DNA from: UBA937 sp031549725
Lineage (GTDB): Bacteria; Spirochaetota; Spirochaetia; Treponematales; Breznakiellaceae
Direction of reading: 5' to 3'
Assembly: GCA_031549725.1 (NCBI GenBank)
Contig: JAVBPH010000004.1
Span: 22,266 to 86,265 of the forward strand
Length of the DNA stretch: 64,000 bases
Below the pieces are notes generated by a model. The model had not been told where the DNA came from, did not search any database, and worked only from the letters and a program-made list of their open reading frames with translations. Below, piece by piece: positions 45,314 through 54,905 of the stretch. Each line of letters opens with the position of its first letter. The stretch's first letter is position 1. Position numbers and translations under genes: made by a program.

Positions 45314-45994
45314 CTACTCCCCAAGCCCCTCAATTACTTTCTTGGTAAGCCCCGTAAGCTTTCGGATAACGCTGATCTCAAACCCTTCCTGTAGCATATT
45401 TCTGGCAATCTCAATATTCCTGTCTTTTACGCCTTCTTTCTTACCCTTCGCCAACGCGTCCTGGACCATCATTTCCTGCCGTTCCAGCATTTCCAAAACA
45501 ATGGTTTCCTTCTCCTGGCGGTACCGCTCTTCAAGCTCAAACTTGGGAAGCCACTTGGTACTTTTGGCAAGTTCGGCCAAAAGCCCGGATTCGGCAAAAC
45601 TGTAGTATTCCCCTGGGGTAATAATCAGGTGGTCCTCCACATCGATATCGAGGATTTTTCCTACCTGGTACAGCCGGTCGGTGATGCTCTTATCCGGGTC
45701 GGAAACCGTGAGGCTTTCCGACGGGTGATTGTGTACCAGGATAATCCGGGCCGAGCCTTTCATCACGGCCAGCCGGAAGACGTTCATGGGTTCCACCGTG
45801 GTGGCCTTGGTTCCGCCGAGGCTGATGAGTTCCACATATTGAAGCAGCAGGTTCTGTGCAAGCCCCACGGCCCAGAAGTGTTCCCGGTTCCGGTCAATGG
45901 TATTGTCCCGGAGGAGGATTTCCTTCATGATTGGATAGATGTCCGAAGGCTTGGAGAGGATTTTCTTCTGGTCCTTTGGGATGTGAATTTCCAT
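45314..45994 (-). CDS. RadC/JAB-domain protein with Rpn-like C-terminal tail
   Basis: 226 aa. The JAB metal site is intact: His88-x-His90 ... Ser98-x-x-Asp101 (LVHNHPSESLTVSDPD), followed by DHLIITPGEYYSFAESG, typical of RadC-family proteins. From about residue 150 the sequence switches to a charged helical tail (ERQEMMVQDALAKGKKEGVK, IARNMLQEGFEISVIRKLTG) like the C-terminus of Rpn/PD-(D/E)xK transposase-related proteins. So it looks like a fusion. It precedes hamA by 36 bp on the same strand and could be co-transcribed, though its higher GC suggests a separate origin. Confidence 0.75.
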   Translation of the reverse strand: MEIHIPKDQKKILSKPSDIYPIMKEILLRDNTIDRNREHFWAVGLAQNLLLQYVELISLGGTKATTVEPMNVFRLAVMKGSARIILVHNHPSESLTVSDPDKSITDRLYQVGKILDIDVEDHLIITPGEYYSFAESGLLAELAKSTKWLPKFELEERYRQEKETIVLEMLERQEMMVQDALAKGKKEGVKDRNIEIARNMLQEGFEISVIRKLTGLTKKVIEGLGE

Positions 45995-46134
45995 AAAAAC
46001 CAGTATACCACAGGCCCGGGAAATTGCAAAGCAAAGGGGAAATCAGCTTTCATTGAGTTTTCTGCTACAAAAGAAGGCTGTTTCCCCTGGTATTCCAATT
46101 AATAGGATAGCTTAACTACTTAAAAGGGTTTTGT

Positions 46135-47289
46135 TTAACCCATCATTTCTTCCATCATTGCAAGGCTGCCCTCAAACTCTTCCGCCACATCCTTCAGAAA
46201 ATCGGTAATAGGAAGGTGCTGCGGGCAGATCTGTTCACATTTTTTACAGGCAATACATTCGGATGGTTTTCCGAAGGCCTGGACTAAGCTCGCAAAATAG
46301 TCTATCTGGGGGCTGAAGCTGTACCGGTTTACATCCCGCAGGTGGGCGTTGTACAGCGCGAAGTATTCGGGTATGGCAATTTTCTTCGGGCAGCCCGGGG
46401 CACAATAACGGCAGGCGGTACAGGGGATGGCTACGGAAGTGTTGATTATGGAAACCGTTTGCTTTACAATATGCTGCTCTTCCTGGGTTAATGGCACGAA
46501 ATCCGCCATATAACTTATGTTGTCCTCCAACTGTGCTATGTTGGACATACCCGAAAGAACGGTCATAACAGCTTCAGGGCTGGCCGCGAAACGGATAGCC
46601 CAGGAAGCGATGGATAGTTCCGGGTGATGCGCTTTAAGCAATTTCTCCGCCTCCCCGGGTACATTGGCGAGGGTTCCCCCTTTGACCGGCTCCATGACAA
46701 CGACTTTTTTGCCATGTTTCACCGCGACATCATAACATTTGCCCGATTGGATAGAAGCGTTGTCCCAATCCAGATAATTGATTTGCAGCTGTACGAAATC
46801 CACTTCGGGATAGGCAGTTAATACTTCATCCAAAAGGTTTGAATCCTCATGGAAGGAAAAACCGATACTGCGGATCCTGCCTGCCCGCTTCTGCTCCGCA
46901 ATAAACTCAAAGCTGTTGAGTTTTTTTACGATTGGATACGACATACGGTTGATGTCGTGCAGCAGGTAATAATCAAAATAATCGACCCCGCAGTTTTTAA
47001 GCTGCTCATGGAAAATACTGCTCTGCTGTTCCTTGCTTTTCAGCAGAAAAAGCGGCATTTTTGTTGCGATGGCAAACCGGTCCCGGGGGTATCGCTTAAC
47101 AAGCGCCTCACCCAGGGCGATTTCGCTTTGATTATCGTGATAAACATAAGCGGTGTCAAAATAGGTAAAGCCTTTTTCAAGAAACAGATCAACCATGCGG
47201 CGGACCTGTTCCATGTCTATGCTTGTCTGGTCGTTCGGGTCTGTCAGCGGCAGGCGCATAAACCCAAAACCTAATTTCTTGTGTTCCAT
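46135..47289 (-). CDS. Aldo-keto reductase with C-terminal 4Fe-4S domains
   Basis: ATG 47289 has GGAGG at 9 nt; the longer frame to 47352 overlaps the preceding gene and lacks support. 384 aa. AKR barrel: GFGFMRLPL, FTYFDTAYVYHDNQSEIALGEAL (catalytic Asp/Tyr), ATKMPLF, YYLLHDINR, VVVMEPVKGGTL. C-terminal ferredoxin-like motifs CTACRYCAPGCPKKI and CIACKKCEQICPQH bind two [4Fe-4S] clusters. Probably a ferredoxin-linked oxidoreductase of anaerobes. Downstream of a flavodoxin-like lipoprotein and a MarR regulator. Confidence 0.88.
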   Translation of the reverse strand: MEHKKLGFGFMRLPLTDPNDQTSIDMEQVRRMVDLFLEKGFTYFDTAYVYHDNQSEIALGEALVKRYPRDRFAIATKMPLFLLKSKEQQSSIFHEQLKNCGVDYFDYYLLHDINRMSYPIVKKLNSFEFIAEQKRAGRIRSIGFSFHEDSNLLDEVLTAYPEVDFVQLQINYLDWDNASIQSGKCYDVAVKHGKKVVVMEPVKGGTLANVPGEAEKLLKAHHPELSIASWAIRFAASPEAVMTVLSGMSNIAQLEDNISYMADFVPLTQEEQHIVKQTVSIINTSVAIPCTACRYCAPGCPKKIAIPEYFALYNAHLRDVNRYSFSPQIDYFASLVQAFGKPSECIACKKCEQICPQHLPITDFLKDVAEEFEGSLAMMEEMMG

Positions 47290-47332
47290 GTCTGGAGCCT
47301 CCTCGAATTTACATATATTGATATACGTTTTT

Positions 47333-48115
47333 TTACTGTACATGCAAATCATCTATCCATTTGGTTACCGTATTCAGCGCGTTTGGAACATCGCTGTACC
47401 GGATGGCAATTCCGTCAAGGATAATGGAATTGGGGCATAGGGACTTTAAGTTCCATACGGCGCTGCCCAGTCCGCTCCCGTCATGGGTAGAAAAGGGAAT
47501 GATGGTTTTTCCCGTAAAATCATACGTTTCCAAAAAGGTGAATACCGGCATAGGCATTGTTCCATACCAGATGGGATAACCCAGGTAGATAGTATCGTAA
47601 GCATCCATATCTTCTACATGAACGGAAAGTTCCGGCCGGGCGTTTTGTGAAAACTCGGTCTGCGCCGCATCAAGGGTTTCATAGGCGTCCAAAGGATAGG
47701 AATTGACAGTTTGAATTGCAAATAATGCTGCCCCCGTATGCTCTGCGATATAATTCGCGATTATTTGTGTGTTACCCATGTGCACGCCGTGGTAACGCTG
47801 GGAAGGAAAGTTATTGCCCTCACGCTGTACACTGGCGGAAGTGACCGCGTCCGTATTGGTCGCAATTCCTCCGGAAGCATTGTTGCCCTCATGGCTGAAA
47901 TAGACAATCAGCACGTTTCCGGATTCGGCTCCGGCGGATAACCCGGGGACTGTGCTTTCCGCTAAGCCCGCGGCATTACCGCTTGCGCCCGGTACGGCGG
48001 AAGATGAGGGTCTTACTGCGATTTCTTTTCGACTGGCACTTCCGCATGCACCAGCGAAAGCCGCCAGTAATAATAGCAGAACACCCATAACGACAAGCGT
48101 TCGCTTTAATCTCAT
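47333..48115 (-). CDS. Flavodoxin-like lipoprotein
   Basis: 261 aa from ATG 48115 (MRLKRTLVVMGVLLLLLAAF, lipobox AGAC); GGAAGG lies upstream. The frame extends to 48211 but would overlap marR. The mature part is a Flavodoxin_4-type domain: NVLIVYFSHEGNN, an insertion, MGNTQIIANYIAEHTGA, YDTIYLGYPIWYGTMPMPVFTFLE (FMN contact region) and IPFSTHDGSGLGS. The exported location suggests an electron-transfer role outside the cytosol. Its stop is 44 bp from the AKR start. Confidence 0.82.
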   Translation of the reverse strand: MRLKRTLVVMGVLLLLLAAFAGACGSASRKEIAVRPSSSAVPGASGNAAGLAESTVPGLSAGAESGNVLIVYFSHEGNNASGGIATNTDAVTSASVQREGNNFPSQRYHGVHMGNTQIIANYIAEHTGAALFAIQTVNSYPLDAYETLDAAQTEFSQNARPELSVHVEDMDAYDTIYLGYPIWYGTMPMPVFTFLETYDFTGKTIIPFSTHDGSGLGSAVWNLKSLCPNSIILDGIAIRYSDVPNALNTVTKWIDDLHVQ

Positions 48116-48170
48116 GGATTTATCATTCCTTCCTGCTGGTAACTTTTTTAGCTCCATTACAACAACCGCC

Positions 48171-48620
48171 TTATTTGTTTTCGTATATAAATTTGTGTAA
48201 ACGCTCTGCATAGAGTTTTGTAAGTGAAATCAGAGCCCTGCGCTGCGGCTCATCAAGATTTCCCATTGCCGTGAGTTCCGCTTTTTGGAGTTTTGGAAGT
48301 ATTTTTCTGGTGTATTGTTGGCCATATTCGGTTAAATGAATCTCTTTCTTACGGCGATTATCCGCCACCTCTACCAGCTGAATAATCCCTTGCTTTAGAA
48401 ATCCCGTAATGATTGTATTAACGGTCTGCTTCGGCAAAAAAGTCCGCTCACAAATAATGGTTTGGGTACAGCTCTGATTGCCGGAAGCAATAATGCTGAG
48501 GGTTTGCAGGGATGTATAGGAATGGCCAACCGACTTTGCATAGTCCTCATAAAATGCATTTAACTCCTGCCAGGTTTCGCAATACTCATCCGATTGCTTT
48601 TTCAACGCCTCTTTATTCAT
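48171..48620 (-). CDS. MarR-family transcriptional regulator
   Basis: 149 aa. Winged-helix: SYTSLQTLSIIASGNQSCTQ, TFLPKQTVNTIITGFLKQGI (recognition helix), then the wing VEVADNRRKKEIHLTEYGQQ. First gene of a minus-strand set with the flavodoxin lipoprotein and the Fe/S aldo-keto reductase, so it probably controls that redox operon. An inverted repeat upstream (48643-48681) is a candidate operator. Confidence 0.85.
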   Translation of the reverse strand: MNKEALKKQSDEYCETWQELNAFYEDYAKSVGHSYTSLQTLSIIASGNQSCTQTIICERTFLPKQTVNTIITGFLKQGIIQLVEVADNRRKKEIHLTEYGQQYTRKILPKLQKAELTAMGNLDEPQRRALISLTKLYAERLHKFIYENK

Positions 48621-48642
48621 GCTATTTACCTCTTTCCATTAA

Positions 48643-48681
48643 TATAGTCAATGTTTCGGATAGTACTAATATGGGACTATA
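48643..48681. promoter_or_regulatory. Candidate MarR operator
   Basis: TATAGTC (48643-48649) and GACTATA (48675-48681) are inverted, with an inner ATAGT/ACTAT pair, 23-61 bp upstream of the marR start. Confidence 0.35.
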
Positions 48682-48945
48682 GTAAATTATGTAATTACTT
48701 TTGTCAATATAAATCTGAATTATAAAAACGAAATGATTCCATACGAGTACTAGACCGGAAAAATTTCTCTCAAATAAAGATGGTATTATTTAACAAAATA
48801 GCAGACTAAGGGATTGTGATACCCTGCACTCATACCCAGCCAGCTAGGAGGACTCATCCTAAACTCTTCTCTATCGCTTTTTGACTTTTAAGCAATCTAT
48901 GATATTATAAACTATAACTTATTTTTTCATAAAAAGGCTGTCATC

Positions 48946-50174
48946 ATGAAATACATCCAAAGACACCTGGAAAGAAAGTTCCTCCATATGAGTTCCTTTT
49001 TCAAGGCTGTCCTGGTTACAGGAGCCAAGCAGGTCGGGAAAACAACCATGCTTAAACATTTGGCGGAGGAACACAAAAGAACGTATATTTCCATGGATAA
49101 CCTTACGGCACGGAATCTGGCCAAGAAAGATCCGGTTTTATTTTTCCAGAGATATATGCCCCTCCTATCATTATAGATGAAATACAATACGCCCCGGAAC
49201 TCTTTACCCAGATCAAAATCATCTGTAATGAGAGCGAAGGAACCGGTCTGTTCTGGCTGACCGGTTCGCAGCAATATACCATGATGAAAAATGTCCCGGA
49301 AAGTTTGGCCGGACGGGTGGGAATCCTTGAAATGTTCGGTCTTTCCCAAAGTGAAAAAGCAGGCGTTCAGTTTGACGGTGAACTGGACTTCACCCTCCCC
49401 TGTCTACTGGAACGCAGGAAGCAAGTCCCAAGAAACAACATCATCAAAATATTTGAGAATATATGGCGGGGCGGTATGCCCCAGGTACTCAAGGCTGATC
49501 CGGAACAGCGGCAGAAATATTATAATTCCTATATTGATACCTATCTCATGCGGGATATTGCGGAACTTGGAGGCGTTACTGATGCACTGCGGTTCCAGCG
49601 TTTCCTGTCAGCCTGCGCCGCCCTGGTGTCGCAGCAGCTTAACTACAAAACCCTGGCGGAGACAGCGGAAATTTCCCAGCCAACGGCAAAGGAGTGGCTC
49701 CGGCTTCTTGAGAGTTTGGGGATCATCTATCTTCTCCGTCCCTATTCCGGCAATGAACTGAAACGTCTTACAAAGACACCTAAACTCTACTTCTGCGATA
49801 CCGGACTTTGCGCCCACCTGTCCATGTGGCTTAGCATCGAAACCCTAATGGACGGGGCGGCCTCCGGGCATTACTTTGAAAATTATGTAGTACTCGAACT
49901 GCTGAAAAATTATGCCTATTCAAAATCAATGGCTGCTCTGAGCTATTACCGGGATTCCAACGCAAAGGAAATAGACGTCTTTGTTGAAGAGAACAACCTG
50001 ATTCATCCCCTGGAAATCAAGAAATCCGCCAACCCTAATCAGCGGGAAGTAAGGAAGTTTTCCGTGCTGGATAAAACCGGCCTCCAGGAAGGTCACGGCG
50101 GTATCGTCTGTATGTGCGAAGATGTGATTCCCATTGATGAAAAGAATTGTCTGATTCCCTGCAATTTGATATGA
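48946..50174 (+). pseudogene. DUF4143/AAA_14 ATPase, frameshifted
   Basis: First frame (48946-49176) has MKYIQRHLERKFLHMSSFF and Walker A TGAKQVGKTT, then breaks at GATATATGCC (49151-49160), where an extra AT dinucleotide shifts it. The next frame continues APPIIIDEIQYAPEL (Walker B), LTGSQQYTMMKNVPESLAGR, the DUF4143 part (TPKLYFCDTGLCAHLS) and EIDVFVEENNLIHPLEIKKS to 50174. All other motifs are intact, so decay looks recent. Confidence 0.8.
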
Positions 50175-50185
50175 GCACAGGGCTT

Positions 50186-51408
50186 CTATAACCATTGGAC
50201 AGGTATAACGTTATCCTCATCTTTCAGGGTAATGAACTTATCATAAAGACAGATGATACCGCCGGGGCCGCGTTTCAGCCCACTGATCTTATCAAGCGCC
50301 GCGAAAGCCCGGAGATCATCCTTTTTTGGATCAGCATATTTTTTTATCTCCAAAGGATAAAGCGTACCGTTTTGTAAAATGAGCAAATCAATTTCATTCA
50401 TATCCTTGTCGCGGTAAAAGAATAAAGGCAGGTCAAGGGTACCGGTGTTGCAGTAACTTTTAATGATTTCAGCAATGACAAAGGTCTCAAAAAATGCTCC
50501 CGCATGGCGCCGTTTTGAAGCACCTCCGGCGTCTTCCAGCGGGTAAGATAGGCCGCTAGTCCCGTATCAAGAAAATAGAGTTTCGGCGTTTTAATCGCGC
50601 GTTTGGTAATATTGTTGTGAAAGGGTTGTAAAAGATAAATGATGTTTGACGCCGCCAAAATGGAAAGCCAGCGGTCTGCGGTTGGCGCGCTGATGCCCAC
50701 ATCACGGGCCACTGATGCCAGATTGAGCAGCTGTCCTGTTGCACCGGCCATTACCCTCATAAATCGCAGGAATTTTACCTCGTCCCCAACCTGGGTAAGT
50801 TCCCGGACATCCCGTTCAATATATGTTCTGACATAGGAACCATAAAAGACGTCCCAATCAAACTCCGGGTCACTGTACAACTCCGGCATGCAGCCCCGCT
50901 GGATAACACGCCATATATCCTTATATTCCGTATCCTTAACGCTGTTTCTCCGGGCTTTAAAATAATTATCAGTAGGTATAAAGCCTTCGTTAAAATCCGC
51001 ACCGGAAATCTCCCGAAGGGATAGCCCTAATATATTGAGAATGCCCAGCCTCCCCGCCAGGGATTCACTGACATTTTTCATCATATGGAACTGCTGGGAA
51101 CCGGACATAAAATACTGGCCCTTTTTCTTACCTTTATCCAAATCCATTTTGATATATGGAAACAGATTAGGGGTGTACTGGATTTCATCAATGAAAAGCG
51201 GGGGCGGTGTATTCTTGAAAAATGTACCCGGTTCATCTACTGCCATTTGAAGCATAATGGGATCATCCAGGGTAACGTATGCTATACCGCTGACGACTTC
51301 TTTCAACAGTGTGGTTTTTCCCACCTGCCGCGCCCCGGTAACAAGAACCGCCCCAAACATTTTAGCCAGTTTTCTGACAGATGCTTCCATATGCCTTTTT
51401 ATATACAT
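50186..51408 (-). pseudogene. DUF4143/AAA_14 ATPase, frameshifted
   Basis: Frame 1 (51408 to 50398) has MYIKRHMEASVRKLAKMFG, Walker A TGARQVGKTT and Walker B PLFIDEIQY. After LQNGAM (about 50502) a single base is missing: the family continuation GAFFETFVIAEIIKS appears in the next frame, which ends MNEIDLLILQNGTLYPLEIK at 50186. Convergent with the broken copy at 48946. Confidence 0.8.
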
Positions 51409-51486
51409 AAATTCCGTCTCCGGCTATAAAAACACAAGCCCTATTTTCTATTATATGTTCCAGCAGGAATTGAAAGATTACATTTA

Positions 51487-51600
51487 AAACAGATTCCTTT
51501 TGATTCCATCCGAGATAATTAATGGTATACCTTGGCGGGGAGTCTCCTGACCTGCAAATAATTAAGATACATTTTCGCTCCTTTAATACACCTGGAGGAA
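51487..51600 (-). pseudogene. C-terminal fragment of a further DUF4143 ATPase
   Basis: Reads KERKCILIICRSGDSP, then in the next frame QGIPLIISDGIKRNLF and stop. This matches the end of the intact ATPase at 17745 (ENCRVIYAGDLKLS, QGIKLITWDGIKSDLF) at DNA and protein level. Only the last about 35 codons remain. Confidence 0.65.
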
Positions 51601-51781
51601 AACACACCTATTTTGCTGGCAGTGTTTACCCGAACATGATCTAATTCTTTATATTGCTTATAAATGAAGAACCTCGGGAATGAGCCGCAATAATTTCGGA
51701 CCACCTACCCATATCTTAAAAAATCCCGGTCATGAATCACACCATTGCATATTTTGTTTTACAGCGGTATTGTCAGGGATC

Positions 51782-53440
51782 ATGACGATCGTATCTATTC
51801 TTTTTCAGCTTACCGGAAGCCTTTGCTTTCTTCTTTTTGGAATGAAGATGATGAGCGACGGTATCCAGAAAACCGCGGGAAACAGCCTGCACCGTATTCT
51901 GGGTATGATGACCGGCAACCGTTTTTTATCCGTGCTTACGGGGATACTTATTACCGTGATAATCCAATCTTCCAGTGCGACAACCGTTATGGTAGTTTCA
52001 TTTGTCAACGCGGGCATCCTTAACCTTGTACAGGCAATCGGGGTAATCTTCGGGGCAAACATAGGGACCACCGCGACAGCCTGGATTGTTTCTTTAATAG
52101 GATTTGATTTTAACCTGAGCCTGCTTGCGGTTCCCGCCTTTGGAATCGGGTATATCCTGACGGCAATTAAGAAATGGAATAAACAGGGACTTGGGGAAAC
52201 CCTTATGGGATTCGGGCTTCTCTTTTTGGGCCTCGATATGCTTTCCCACGGACTGCCGGATATCAGCCCGGAAAATGTTGCGTTTCTTCAATCCTTTACC
52301 GGGAAAGGCGCTTTCAGCATCTTCGTAGGGGTCGCCGCAGGATTAATTATCACAGCCATTATCAACTCCTCAAGTGCTTCCACTGCTATCATCATAACCC
52401 TGGCATACAAGAACCTCCTGACCTGGGAATTTGCGGCGGCCATGGTGTTGGGGAGCAACATCGGAACCACCACCGATGCGGTCCTTGCTTCCATCGGAAC
52501 CAAGGTTAATGCCCGCCGGGCCGCGGTTGTCCATGTGCTGTTCAATACGGTAGGAACCATCATTGCGGCAATTTTTATTCATCCCTTTCTTGCGCTGGTT
52601 GATTTTATAACCCCCGGCACTGTTGAGGAAGCAATCGGAATTCATATTGCCATGCTTCATACGGTATTCAATGTTCTTTGTACACTGCTTTTCCTTCCGT
52701 TTATCAATCAGCTGGCGAAGCTGATGGAACGGCTGGTAAAACCCGGCAAAAACGAAACCCCCGAAGTATACCGCCTTGATTTTCTCAGATCCGGAATCAT
52801 AGATAATACCGAATCGTATATTATCCGGGCTGAAAAGGAAGTTTCCGACATGGCGGACATTGCAATCAAAATGGTCGGCCATATTGCGGAAAGCCTTGAA
52901 AACAACAGAGAAAAAAATATCACCACATCCATTGGGGTTCTTGCCGAACTTGAGGATTATGCGGATCAGATGAAGGAAGGTATCTCCAAATACCTTATTG
53001 AAACATCCCGGCTTTCCCTGACAGATAAAAACCGCAACCATATTACGGCGATGCTTCATATCGTGGATGAACTTGAAAGCATGACCGATGATTGTTACAG
53101 CGTCGGCCTCCTGCTTAATAAAAGCATCGAAAAGAAAATGGAATTCCGGGAGAGTGATAATGAACGGCTGACCCCGTATTTTTCACTGGTCCAGCGCCTG
53201 ATGCATTTTATCCGGGAACACATCAATCTTCATGTAACCGCCGAAGAGCTCATCACCGCCCAGAAACTGGAGGATGAAATTGACCAGTTCCGGAAGGACC
53301 TGAAAAAGGTGGCCCGCAAGCGTCTTGAGGCAGGAGAGGACGTTAAGACCGAGCTGCTATATATTGATGTGGTCCGGCATATTGAAAAAATCGGTGACCA
53401 CGCATTCAATATAGCGGAAGCTCTTTCAGAAGAATCGTAA
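51782..53440 (+). CDS. Na+/phosphate cotransporter with PhoU-like C-terminal domain
   Basis: About 552 aa from ATG 51782 (MTIVSILFQLTGSLCFLLFGM); upstream in-frame codons lack the hydrophobic start. Duplicated transport repeats QSSSATTVMVVSFVNAG ... GANIGTTATAWIVS and NSSSASTAIIITLAYKN ... GSNIGTTTDAVLAS carry the QSSS/NSSS motifs of the NptA family. From about residue 350 a PhoU-like helical domain follows (KEVSDMADIAIKMVGHIAES, VRHIEKIGDHAFNIAEAL). Imports phosphate, or regulates in this PhoU form. A family A repeat lies 80 bp 3'. Confidence 0.9.
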   Translation: MTIVSILFQLTGSLCFLLFGMKMMSDGIQKTAGNSLHRILGMMTGNRFLSVLTGILITVIIQSSSATTVMVVSFVNAGILNLVQAIGVIFGANIGTTATAWIVSLIGFDFNLSLLAVPAFGIGYILTAIKKWNKQGLGETLMGFGLLFLGLDMLSHGLPDISPENVAFLQSFTGKGAFSIFVGVAAGLIITAIINSSSASTAIIITLAYKNLLTWEFAAAMVLGSNIGTTTDAVLASIGTKVNARRAAVVHVLFNTVGTIIAAIFIHPFLALVDFITPGTVEEAIGIHIAMLHTVFNVLCTLLFLPFINQLAKLMERLVKPGKNETPEVYRLDFLRSGIIDNTESYIIRAEKEVSDMADIAIKMVGHIAESLENNREKNITTSIGVLAELEDYADQMKEGISKYLIETSRLSLTDKNRNHITAMLHIVDELESMTDDCYSVGLLLNKSIEKKMEFRESDNERLTPYFSLVQRLMHFIREHINLHVTAEELITAQKLEDEIDQFRKDLKKVARKRLEAGEDVKTELLYIDVVRHIEKIGDHAFNIAEALSEES

Positions 53441-53519
53441 AAGCCCAGCCCGGTGGATTTTACAGGGGCGTTGTTTTTTTTATTTAATTCCGCTATTCTT
53501 GCAATGTCACTTATGCTGG

Positions 53520-53662
53520 AGCCTTTTTTTAAAACTCGGTTAGTTTTGAAAAAGGCTTTTGCAGAAAGAATGCTATTTCCTTACCCATAAATAAAATAGT
53601 ATTCTTTCTGCACTTACATCTAAGGTTGCTTTTTCAAAATTTGACATTTTGAAAAAGCCTCG
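53520..53662 (+). repeat. Family A three-hairpin repeat, full copy
   Basis: Same orientation as the copy at 14401. Hairpin 2 has GAATGCTATTT facing AAATAGTATTC, a G-U wobble at the variable position. Hairpin 1 has CTTTTTTTAAAAC opposite GTTTTGAAAAAG, again a G-U pair. Lies 3' of the phosphate transporter gene. Confidence 0.85.
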
Positions 53663-53743
53663 CTGGTTAATAAATTTTACCGGCATTTTCACTATCTGCC
53701 CGGAACAGAACGGGTTTCCCGGGGCCCGCCTGAAGAGGTTATA

Positions 53744-54406
53744 ATGGAAAACAGAGTTTTTACTGTTTCTTCCCCGAAAAATCCAATCATCACCATGGAG
53801 GTAATTCCGGGACATTTTGCCACCGGTAATTCCCACATCAGTCACTATCTAAACATGACCGAATTGAAATCCAGTGCACTGATAGCCAAGGATGTTTCCC
53901 GGGAATTGGCTATTCCCTATCTGGCAAGCACCCTGGTCGATACCATCGTATGCCTGGGGGGAACCAGGATAACCGGGTCCTACCTGGCGGAGGAACTGCT
54001 GCAGGACGGGACCATGGTGATGAATGCCGGTACGGACATACACATACTTACACCGTTGAATAATGTGAACGGGCAGCTCATTTTCCAGCCTAACATGCAG
54101 AAAATGATATCCGGGCGGAACGTGCTGATCCTGGTGGCTTCCGTATCCACCGGAATATCCATCAGCCGTGCACTGGAATGCCTCGATTATTACGGCGGGA
54201 CCCTTGCGGGAATTTCCGCACTCTTCAGTGCCATCCCCAGCATTGGCGGAAATGATATACATGCGGTTTTTACCAGCGATAATATTGAGGGGTACCGGTT
54301 CTACCCGACCACCGAATGCAACATGTGCAGTGAAGGGCAGAGAATCGACGCAATCATCAACAGTGATGGTTACACAAAACTGGATCAGGGTTTCTTGGGG
54401 AAATAA
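53744..54406 (+). CDS. Phosphoribosyltransferase-fold protein
   Basis: 220 aa. ILVASVSTGISISRALECLDYYGG is a PRPP-loop-like segment after strand beta (NVLILVASVSTG), and IVCLGGTRITGSYLAEEL a preceding loop; overall layout like orotate PRTase relatives. The usual acidic pair before the PRPP loop is replaced by VAS, so catalytic activity is uncertain; it may be a binding or regulatory form. Ends 35 bp before the GTG of the small GGRAPP membrane protein, so probably the same operon as the second oadB. Confidence 0.6.
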   Translation: MENRVFTVSSPKNPIITMEVIPGHFATGNSHISHYLNMTELKSSALIAKDVSRELAIPYLASTLVDTIVCLGGTRITGSYLAEELLQDGTMVMNAGTDIHILTPLNNVNGQLIFQPNMQKMISGRNVLILVASVSTGISISRALECLDYYGGTLAGISALFSAIPSIGGNDIHAVFTSDNIEGYRFYPTTECNMCSEGQRIDAIINSDGYTKLDQGFLGK

Positions 54407-54441
54407 GTTTTTTATATCCCCCGGCGTAAAGGCGGAGAGTT

Positions 54442-54825
54442 GTGTTCAAAAAACAATTGACGACAGTTTTAATTCTCGTTTCTTTCTCCGCAGTTTTTAT
54501 TCCCTGCCTGTTAAAGTATATGGACCATACCGGACACACTGATTATTCCGCAGCCCAACCGGCGAACAGCCAGTCCGTTCCGGAAGAAAATTCAAGAAAT
54601 ATATTGTTTACTGTAAAGATTAATGATCAATTTGCCGTGAATCTGCTCTCCCGTATCCTGAGGTATCTTATCTGCATGATCTGTATCGTACTACTGACAG
54701 TGGTATCGGGAAAGAATCCGGGCACAAGCCGGATACAATCAGCATTTTATACACAGCAGTTTGCCCGCATCCCTGTTATGGCCCTTTCCATCGGCGGGCG
54801 GGCCCCTCCTAAATCCTTCCGTTAA
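54442..54825 (+). CDS. Small membrane protein of the ALSxGGRAPP-tail family (copy 2)
   Basis: 127 aa, GTG start with GGAG at about 5 nt. N-terminal helix (TTVLILVSFSAVFIPCLL), a polar Ser/Asn-rich loop, second helix (YLICMICIVLLTVVSG) and a tail ending VMALSIGGRAPPKSFR. Clearly related to the protein at 39660 in layout, helix-2 flank and tail. It sits directly 5' of the second oadB, as copy 1 sits 5' of hppA-oadB. The recurring linkage suggests a functional tie to these pumps; role unknown. Confidence 0.65.
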   Translation: MFKKQLTTVLILVSFSAVFIPCLLKYMDHTGHTDYSAAQPANSQSVPEENSRNILFTVKINDQFAVNLLSRILRYLICMICIVLLTVVSGKNPGTSRIQSAFYTQQFARIPVMALSIGGRAPPKSFR

Positions 54826-54905
54826 TTTACATTTTACAAGGTCTTTAGTTCAGCCTATCCCGTGACATACCGGACAGGCTGGTAAAAACCACGGAGGGTA
54901 CACTC

